Origin: Podospora pseudocomata
Taxonomy: Eukaryota; Ascomycota; Sordariomycetes; Sordariales; Podosporaceae
NCBI RefSeq assembly: GCF_035222375.1
Contig: NW_026946363.1
Coordinates: forward strand, 1,798,001 to 1,862,000
Direction of reading: 5' to 3'
DNA: 64,000 bases
This document shows, in pieces, positions 56,546 through 64,000 of the stretch; the first letter of the stretch is position 1, and each line of letters opens with the position of its first letter. A model generated the notes under the pieces. It was not told where the DNA came from, searched no databases, and worked only from the letters and a program-made list of their open reading frames with translations. The translations under genes were made by a program, and so were the position numbers.

Positions 56546-58453
56546 CGGTGGTTGATCTTGCGGGCGCAGAACGATGGTTGTGTGAAGAAAAGGTCAGTTG
56601 TAGCCTCCAAGGTTCACGGTCAAAAATAAGCGAGTACCCTGATTTATGCTTGGGTGGTCTGTGCACCATGTATTGGACAGGACTTAAGGCTTAAGACTGT
56701 TTGCTCCTGGGACATAAAAGACAGTCCATAGGCCGGACAAGATAGTCATAGGCATTCGAAGATAGTTGGTAGGTCTTAAGAGAGTGTCTATGGGCCTTTA
56801 AAGATTGTCTATAGGTGTCTCCACATAATAATTGGGCTTTTCATAGTCTACATGTCCTGGAAGATAGTCGATATGCCTTTAAAATAATCGAAATGCCTTC
56901 AAAATAGTCGAGACGCCTTCAGAATAGTTAACACATCATGAAACATAATCAGAAGTATGTAGATCATCTCTGAAGGCGTTAATGTTTTGTCTCACTCTAT
57001 TTTTCTGCCCTCGACATGAGTGGGACAGAATTTGTAGTCTTTCGTGATCAACGGAACGCTCCGTCCACAATAAAAGTATAGCGTCACTTCAACGACTTCT
57101 GCTTCCTGAGTAACGAGTGACCACGGAGTTGTTGGCCACGTGCAACATATTTCGAGGTCTCTCTTATGATATCCCATGGTCCATATTCCACTAAACAGAT
57201 CCCAACAACTAGAGTCTAGACTAGTTCAACGGCTCGTCGTTCGGCACCTGTTTAACATGTGAGAGCCCGGTGTAAAGGAGAGCGAAAATAGCGAACTCGG
57301 CGCCAGAGTTGGCTTATTAGTGGAGATGTCGTTGGCAAATGCCACTGATGGTTGATTAGATGATCTTATCTGATCATCTTTGACATGGTCCATGTGGCCC
57401 ATCATCCCCCACCCAACATGCCGATTAGGTAACCCAGTTGCAAAACACCTCACAAAAAACCCCATTGGAACGTTTCGAATCTTGTTCCAAACCCCACTGC
57501 TACCGAGGTCTGGGATTGCCACGCAAGCAGCATCAATCATGCGATTCCAGGAACCCCAGGGCTGAATCGCAACCCGGAGACGTCCCTCCTTGCCCTGCCA
57601 AACCGCTAACCCTGGGTTGCCAAGCCCCCAGGGTAACAGCACAACGGCTGGCTTCCGCTAACCAGCAGACGGCTGAACGGTTTTCCAAGTTTTTTTTCCC
57701 AGGGCTTTGAACATCTGATGGCCGAGTTTGGATTCTGCCACTACACAACACCATGCTTTTGTATTGATCGACAGCCGATTTCGCAACACCGGGAGAAGCT
57801 GCTGCTTCAGCCTTGAGGTGGTGTGAGGTCTCTACGACCTCGCCGGCCTACAAAAGGGCGAGCACCCATCAAAGCATTTCCCTGCATTGCTCCTGATAGT
57901 AGCCCCTCCAGACCGGTCCCCGCCCCGCTCATCGGATCTTGACCCTCGTGGGGTTTCCCGGGATCAACTCTCAGTTTTGAGCGGTGACTGAAGAAACTTG
58001 AGACGGCAAAGCGCTCATGTGAGTGGGAATTCGGGGGTTGGGTCGTGGTGGCAGTGAATAGTTTTGTCTTGTCTTGTCTTTTCTTTATTATTTGGGTCGT
58101 TTCACCCTCGCTGCAACCCGGCCGAGTCCAAGTCTGTCTGTCACTCACCAGTGTCTTCACAGTCACACCCGCCCGCTCTCCAAAGTCCAAGCTGCAGGTC
58201 GTCATCCTATCTTGTCTCGAAAAAGACTCCAATTCGCAACCGGGATCCCCCTCATAAGAGGTATCAAGAATCTCTGCAGCCGCATTCTGCGCTCTGCTCC
58301 GTGTCCTGCGTCTTTATCACGCGCAGTGTCGGGGACTCAATTGAGAGCGTGTGTGTGCCATTGTGCGCCCAGGAGGGTCTCGACACTGGGCTATTCGCTC
58401 CCGGCTGTCAAAAGAAGAGAGGAAGTGAACGTCTCCCACAGTTCCAACTCACT
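56546..58453. other. Divergent region between PRP28 and ARG-13, 1.9 kb
   Basis: A 20-base minisatellite lies at 56721-56960. The rest has no protein-like frame. The roughly 390 bases before the ARG-13 start hold no ATG in any frame except the start itself by my reading, so there is no clear upstream ORF. TCTTGTCTTGTCTTTTCTTT at 58065-58085 may mark the transcription start. Confidence 0.55.
56721..56960 (+). repeat. Minisatellite, twelve 20-base units
   Basis: Units begin every 20 bases from 56721 to 56941, with almost no slippage. Approximate consensus: aagatagtcgataggccttc. The best three in a row begin at 56861, 56881 and 56901; the outer ones are more diverged. The 20-base length is not a multiple of three, so it is not coding. 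It lies 176-415 bases upstream of the PRP28 start. Many units carry GATA within gatagtc. Confidence 0.85.
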
Positions 58454-59546
58454 ATGGAGCCAGCAGTCACACTTAAACCAGAGGTGCCTCCTGCACCAAC
58501 CTCATCATCCACCACATCCCCCTGCATCACCACACCAGTAATCCTCAAGCCCAAAACCGCCGTCATGGAGGCTGTTGAGGACATCGTCTACGGCTCAGTG
58601 AGTGCCCCTTCATATCTTATTGACGCAGTAAAACTTACCATGCACCTCTTTTCAGGTCGCCGGTGTAGTGGGCAAATACATCGAATACCCCTTCGACACA
58701 GTCAAAGTCCGCCTCCAATCCCAACCCGACCACCTCCCCCTCCGCTACACCGGCCCCCTCGACTGCTTCCGCCAGGCCCTCCGCTCCGACGGCCTCCTCG
58801 GCCTCTACCGCGGCATCTCGGCCCCCCTCGTCGGCGCCGCCCTCGAGAACTCGTCCCTCTTCTTCTGGGAGCGCATCGGCCGCGACCTCACCTACGGCTT
58901 CGGCCTCGCCTCCCACGACAAGCCGCTGTCTCTCCAAACCCTCTGGCTCACGGGCGGCTTCGCCGGCGCCATGACCTCCTTCATCCTCACCCCCGTCGAG
59001 CTGGTAAAGTGCAAAATCCAAGTCCCTGACACGGGCGGGAAGGCCGCCGCCCCCCTGAAGCCAATCCCCGTCATAAGGGACATCTTCCGCCACCAGGGCA
59101 TCTCGGGCTTCTGGCACGGCCAGCTCGGCACCCTCATCCGCGAAGCAGGCGGCTGCGCGGCTTGGTTCGGCTCCAAGGAGACCACCACCAAGCTCTTCCG
59201 TCAGTGGAACGAGAGCAGAGCCACTTCCTCGCAACATCTCGAGCAGATCAGAGCACAAGATGCCCTTCCCCTTTGGCAGCAGGCGGTAGCGGGCGCCTCG
59301 GCGGGCATGGCCTACAACTTTTTGTTTTTTCCGGCAGACACGGTCAAGTCGAGGATGCAGACCACGCCGATTGGGGAGGTGGGGCCCAAGAAGACGTTTA
59401 TGGGGGAGACGGCCGCGTTGTGGAAGCAGGCTGGTCTGAAGGGGTTCTACAGGGGGTGTGGGATCACGGTGTTGAGGTCGGTGCCGAGCTCGGCGTTTAT
59501 CTTTATGGTGTTTGATGGGTTGAAGAAGTATTTGCCTATGCAATAA
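58454..59546 (+). CDS. arg-13: Mitochondrial ornithine/arginine carrier ARG-13
   Basis: ARG-13 (yeast Ort1/Arg11) exchanges basic amino acids such as ornithine across the inner mitochondrial membrane and links mitochondrial ornithine synthesis to cytosolic arginine synthesis. Exons: 58454-58597 and 58656-59546, giving 344 aa; the intron is 58 bases (GTGAGT..TTTCAG). Three carrier repeats are clear, each with the Px[DE]xx[KR] signature: [20 protein letters not shown] and [10 protein letters not shown]. Six membrane helices are expected. The N-terminal 45 residues, before [14 protein letters not shown], are Pro/Thr-rich and longer than in the yeast protein. The C-terminus LKKYLPMQ ends just after helix six. 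Strong GC bias makes a long antisense frame. It converges on the TspO gene. Confidence 0.92.
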
Positions 59547-60203
59547 AAGGGAGATGGGTAGATGGGGATCTATACGCTAGAGTTATACCAGGGAAGGAGA
59601 GGAGTTTGCATTGTCAAAGAGGCAGGCAGGCAACATAGACGGCAGCGGCGGGCGAATATTTTTTATGTCATTCGACATTATCATCAGCGGGCGTTGGGAG
59701 AATGGGCACTGATTCGTTACTGGGAATTTGCTTTCGAGTTTGATGAGAAAGGGGAGGGGGAAAAAAGCCCTGGATTTGGCAATTTTGAGTTGGGGGTATT
59801 TTGCAAGGTAGTAGCAATGAGATGAAGTGTGTGCATGTCAGTGGTCTACATAAAACGGCGTTTTGTAATTATATTTTCAATGATCCCTCCCAAAGGGATC
59901 TATGCTGACCCATTGGTTCCGCCGTTACAAATCTTTACGCTCTTTTGACATAACCATGCCATCCTCACACTCACTTCTGACCTTGTCCCGAGTCCCACTT
60001 AAGCCACATCTTTGCCAGCATCATCCTCCACCCGGGTTAGAAACAAGTCCCATGAGCATACTACACATAAAAGATCGTCATACCTCCCCTCATTCCAGCC
60101 CCAGCCACCACCTCCGCCGTCTCACATTGCTCCTAATCACCCTCGCGTGTATCCATATTTCTCACCCCTTCCACAAAAACCACCTCGTCCCCAAACGCCC
60201 CAA
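59547..60203. other. Convergent gap between ARG-13 and TspO
   Basis: Untranslated sequence; no gene was seen. Mixed composition with a few A/G-rich runs near 59754. Confidence 0.6.
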
Positions 60204-60880
60204 CTAAGACCTCTTCTTCTTCGTCTCCCCATCCGCCTTCTCATATGCCCCGCTCAAATCCCAATTGTTCAAGTACCCCGTGCCCGCGCTCAAATAAGTA
60301 GCAAAACTCAACCAAGCCACATACGGCGCCAGCAACCACCCCGCCGTCGCATCAACCTTTGTCCCCCACAACCAGGCCAGATACCCATTCACTCCCACCA
60401 GAGCAAGCACATCAGCGGTGGCGAGGATGGGACGGTTCCAGCCGAAGAAGAGAGGCATCCAGAGGAGGTTGAGGCCGAGCTGGATCGTGTAGAGGGTGGT
60501 GCCTTGGCGGGCGGCCGAGATGATGCCCGGGAGGTTGAGGGGGGAGGTGCCGATGCTGTAGGCGCGGTGGGAGGCGTAGCCCATTAGGCCGTAGAGGAGG
60601 GTCCAGACTGGGCCGAAGACTTGGGGGGGTGGGCGGAGGGGGGGTTGGTTGAGGGAGAGATAGGTTCGGGGCACTTGTTTTGCTGCTTGGAAGTAAGAAG
60701 AGAGATGTTAGCTAAGGGGCTGGATGGGAGGGTTGGGTGGGGGAGGGGTTATGAGGGAGGTTACTTACGCCTTGTTGACCATCCTACTGCTGAGCCTAGG
60801 GTTATGGGGAGGAGGATGGAGGCTGGGAAAGAGGAGAAGATGGACTCGGGGAGGGTGAGTTGGGGTATGTAAGTGGTCAT
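60204..60880 (-). CDS. TspO/MBR membrane protein
   Basis: TspO/MBR proteins are five-helix, tryptophan-rich proteins that bind porphyrins and sterol-like ligands, in the outer mitochondrial membrane of animals. Exons: 60880-60769 and 60682-60204, giving 196 aa. Exon 1 carries the first helix and the family's early glycines (PASILLPITLGSAVGWST). Exon 2 shows the core phrases PPQVFGPVWTLLYGLMGYAS, YTIQLGLNLLWMPLFFGWNRP and APYVAWLSFATYLSAGTGYLN; the Trp and Asn residues of the family are present. The C-terminus is Lys-rich (GETKKKRS). The 86-base intron has a tandem AAGCAG acceptor; using AAG instead of CAG adds one Ala. The function in fungi is little known. Confidence 0.9.
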
Positions 60881-62628
60881 TTTGGCGGTGTTTTGTGAGT
60901 TATCGCCGGTTTGATGTTTTGGAAGTCACTGAAGCGGCTGTTAGTTTGGAAAAGTCGGGGTTGTGGTGGTTATAAAGGCTGTGGACGGATTGAGACGGGC
61001 AAGCCGCCGCCAACCTAGGTATGACGACATACCTCGCTTTGGAAGCAACACCCCACCTAAGCAGTTGCAGTCGATGCGGGACCAACGTTGGCTGAATGGC
61101 CTGATGTGATGATGATGATAATGGGAGTTGGACTTTGAGATATGTGTGTTGGAGATATCAATTGATCTTTGGCAGAATGGTGGTGAAGCAGATGATAATC
61201 AAATTGTGTTCGATGATGTCAAGCTACAGATAATGAAGACGGGCATTGGGGAGACAGGTACACGATTATATAGCATGCGCCTTTCTCGTGGCAATTATTC
61301 AAATGGAGTCAAGTAATGCTGATGCTATTTTCCAATTTCGATCTTGTGAAGCCATTTCGATCCTTCTCATGAGGGACACTACAGTGGGATCGGCCAAGAT
61401 GGAGCTCAGCCTCGGTGGCCTGACTGACGGATGCAAGTTCAAGATCAGGGTCCTTGTAACAAGATAGAGTCATCCTGGAAACAAAACAGTATATAGCGAC
61501 CACCCTCATGAAATCACATACTTAGAGCTTGACCGACCTACAAGTTTTGGTATTACCTTGGAAGGAGGGGCGCCGAGCTCTTTCCTCAGATGGAGACAGT
61601 AAACAGTCAATAGTTCTCCTAAGAGAACAGTCAGAGATATGCTTGGCAATCAAAATAAACAGATGACAATTCTCCTCGAACTCACAATAATAGTTACGGC
61701 ACAACAGTCTAAGAACTTTTGCCAGCAAACTGTCAGCTCGGACAGAAGACAGCAAAGACAAGAGCAAGAGCTTCTCAGGAAGTGGGCCCGTGCCGAATCC
61801 CAGCCCCCAGAGCCTCCCCGTGGCCCCTGTCTTGGAGTGGAGAGCATCACGTGAGGTCCCAGCCGAGACAGCCAAAGAGTGGACCTCTCTGGGACTCTGG
61901 GGATTCTCAGATTCCGCAACACTCGGCGCCGTCGCGATACCCACGTCAACCTCGAGCGCGCATCAGCTGCTGCTCAAGAGACCACATCACTCCAACCATC
62001 GCGCATTGTCCGCATTCTACATAATTGTTCGTTTGGACCCTTTCCTGTCTCTCTATTCTTCCCCCAAGATTTCACTGGCCTTATTTCTGCCCCTGACTCT
62101 TCTCCTGTCATTTGGAGTTGCCCTCGTTAGCATGCCCAGCTTGGTACCTGGAAGCTGCTTTTGACCTTCATGTCAGCCTCCTCCTCCTCCTCCTGACTCT
62201 CCCTCCTGTGCCTGCCTCCACCAATATCCTCCCCTGATTGAGACGGCTTGCGGTGGTGACAATGGCATCTTCTACATTTTTTGGTTTATTTGGGCGGCTT
62301 CATGCGCTATCGTTCTTGTTTCATTTACTTTGAATCCTGTTGCCATGTCACCTAACCACCACCGTCCACCTTTTCCGCCATGCTCCGCTGTGTTCCGCAG
62401 AAACCATCTTTCTAACCCGCAATCATGTCGCCAAACAGAAGCTCCCGCTCTGCAAACCAAACAATAGTTTTTCGATTTATCTAGCAAGCGACAAACAAGT
62501 CTCCCCAGACAACCGCAACAACGCAACCAGCGTCGACGGGCCCCCCGCAATAAAGAGCCACAAGCACCTTTGAATCTAGGGTGTCGCGCATCACCAAGAT
62601 CCATCTGCTATTGATCCACCTCACCGCA
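60881..62628. other. Divergent region between TspO and ARS2
   Basis: No gene was called. Overlapping frames near 61522-62164 are on both strands and show no domain. A CTC trinucleotide run lies at 62172-62186. The last 200 bases are C/A-rich leader of ARS2. Confidence 0.55.
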
Positions 62629-64000
62629 ATGGATTACTATCGCGATTCGGCCCGCTCTCCGGGTGACCGCGCTTGGAGTGGCCGCGACGAACCGAGAATC
62701 AAGGAGGACAGATCAGACAGTTTCTACCGGAGCAGATCTCCAGGTACGTTGCCTGGACACTTTTGTCTTTACGTTGACTAACCCGCTGCGCTCAGGGAAT
62801 GACCGCAGTCGCCGTCGGTCGAGATCACCCCCTGCCGTTGATCGATACGAACCGAGAAGCCGCGGTGGCCGTGAGGACTATGCTAGTGGCAGAGATCGCG
62901 GTGACCGCGACGACCGCCGCCGAATGGTTTCTCCCCCTGCGAATATCGACCGTTATGTCCCAGGTCAAGAAGCGGCTGCGCCCATGCCACTTGCAAACCC
63001 AATTCAAGATCCTTTGAAGCTGCCCTACCAGGTGGGCTTTTCCTACTTTGGCGAATGGTGGAGAGCGAACGAGAAAATCAAGGAGGAGAAGGAGCGACTC
63101 AGAACTGGTCGTCGCCGGGAGCCAGAGCGCGTTCGGAGTGCCCGCGAAGCCCAGGAGGAGCGAGACAAGGAAAAGGCCAAGATTCAAGTTGCCTATGACG
63201 CCTACAAGGAAGATCTTCAGGCCAAGATGGCTCAGAATTTCGTCAAGCTGCACAAAGAGGAGCAGTGGTTCAGGGAGCGCTACGTCCCGGGAATCAGGGA
63301 CGCCTTCCGCCAACAGTTGCAAGAGCACCGGCGTGAAGCATACGCTCAATGGGAGCAGGACCTCAACAATGGCGTCTTTGATGAACTTTCGTTGGAGGGC
63401 ATACCCAAGAGTGAGAGCAATGGTGCCGGTGGAGTTGTAGAAAAGGAGGAAGGTGAAGCCACCGCTGCTAGCGAGGTTCTCGGCGTCGGTGACCTGGTGC
63501 CCGTCAGTAGCGATGTAAGAGACGACAGTCTTTACCAGCCAACCTTACTCATCAAGACCATTGCCCCCTCGGTTAGTCGTCAGAATCTGGAGGCGTTTTG
63601 CAAAGAGTATCTCGGAGAAGGTGAGGGCGGGTTTAAGTGGTTGTCACTGAGCGACCCCAACCCCAGCAAACGCTTTCACCGTATTGGCTGGATTATGCTC
63701 AATCCCGCCTCCGAAGCGCCTGCGTCCGAGGATGGGGACACCAAAGATGAAGACGGGGACATCGAACCTCCCGTCATGTCAACTGCCGAGAAGGCCCTCG
63801 AAGCTATCAACGGCAAGACTGTCAAGGATGAGCAGCGAGGTGATTTCATCTGCCACGTTGGTGTGCACAACCCGCCGGCCAACCCAAGAAAGAAGGCCCT
63901 CTGGGATCTCTTCTCTGCTCCCGAGCGTATTCACAAGGACCTTGAGTTGGCCACAGATTTGATCCACAAGTTCGAAAGTGATTTCGGCTCTGATTTCAAT
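62629..64000 (+). CDS. ARS2: SERRATE/ARS2 homologue (partial, 3' end beyond window)
   Basis: ARS2 (SERRATE in plants, Pir2 in S. pombe) joins the nuclear cap-binding complex to RNA processing, export or decay. Exons seen: 62629-62743 and 62796 to the window edge; 440 residues are visible and the frame is still open. The intron is 52 bases (GTACGT..CTCAG). The N-terminus is Arg/Ser/Asp-rich (RSRSPG, SRRRSRSPP), like RS-rich linkers. The conserved SERRATE/Ars2 N-terminal domain follows at about 105-250: PLKLPYQVGFSYFGEWW, FVKLHKEEQWFRERYVPG and QLQEHRREAYAQWEQDL. After an acidic linker comes an RRM-like part (LIKTIAPSVSRQNLEAFC, GWIMLNP). The zinc finger expected further on is outside the window. 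The start MDYYRDSARSPGDR is the first ATG of the frame. Confidence 0.9.

Noticed and set aside
56541-58453. Arginine-attenuator-type upstream ORF before ARG-13
   Set aside because: I looked for one because arg-2 has such a leader peptide, but the roughly 390 bases before the ARG-13 start contain no ATG that I could find.
58635-59543. 302-codon frame antisense to ARG-13
   Set aside because: It is a shadow of a GC-rich carrier gene with three clear signatures on the other strand.

Overview
This window comes from the nuclear genome of a filamentous ascomycete, most likely a Sordariomycete and probably of the order Sordariales. The genes carry short introns, mostly 50 to 80 bases, with GT..AG ends and CTAAC or CTGAC branch sites. 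Coding regions are GC-rich at third positions. The proteins look like Neurospora and Podospora orthologues, including a PRD-4/Chk2 kinase and an ARG-13 carrier. No operon, mobile element that looks whole, CRISPR array, rRNA or secure tRNA was seen.

Layout, left to right. 1.8-7.1 kb: one long, mostly disordered fungal protein (+). 7.9-10.2 kb: SEC20 SNARE (-) head to head with mitochondrial ribosomal protein mL53 (+). 10.5-16.6 kb: inorganic pyrophosphatase (-) and a large Munc13/Git1-like C2 protein (-). 18.8-22.5 kb: BAR-PH-ArfGAP protein (+). 24.1-26.3 kb: PRD-4/Chk2 kinase (-). 28.2-29.6 kb: eIF3m (+). 30.2-30.8 kb: DPH4 (+). 31.7-32.8 kb: 14-3-3 (-). 34.9-35.6 kb: mitochondrial ATPase inhibitor (+). 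36.2-38.3 kb: nucleoporin NSP1 (-). 39.2-41.0 kb: acidic-phenylalanine protein, aftiphilin/Laa2-like (+). 41.5-43.2 kb: eIF2 gamma (-). 43.2-48.8 kb: the longest gene-poor stretch. 48.8-50.4 kb: four-span membrane protein (+). 51.5-52.9 kb: UMP/CMP kinase with an N-terminal presequence exon (+). 53.4-54.0 kb: mL59 (-). 54.4-56.5 kb: PRP28 helicase (-). 58.5-59.5 kb: ARG-13 carrier (+). 60.2-60.9 kb: TspO/MBR protein (-). 62.6 kb to the end: SERRATE/ARS2 homologue (+), cut by the window edge.

The genes are mostly housekeeping. They cover translation initiation (eIF3m, eIF2 gamma, DPH4 for eEF2 modification), RNA processing (PRP28, ARS2), trafficking (SEC20, ArfGAP, Munc13-like, aftiphilin-like), nuclear transport (NSP1), signalling (PRD-4, 14-3-3) and mitochondrial function (mL53, mL59, INH1, ARG-13, TspO). 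Strands alternate nearly throughout, so most promoters are shared or divergent and most ends converge. The order itself does not suggest a cluster with one function.

No undescribed multi-gene system was found. The points most worth a second look are: a 12-unit, strictly 20-bp-periodic minisatellite beside PRP28 (56721-56960), with a possible weaker relative near 26.7-26.96 kb; in-frame N-terminal extensions that look like mitochondrial presequences on pyrophosphatase and UMP kinase; a possible N-myristoylated ArfGAP; and a dense array of acidic-phenylalanine motifs in the aftiphilin-like protein, which gene finders could easily split in two. All exon borders below were read by eye from splice signals and protein continuity; none was confirmed with transcripts.
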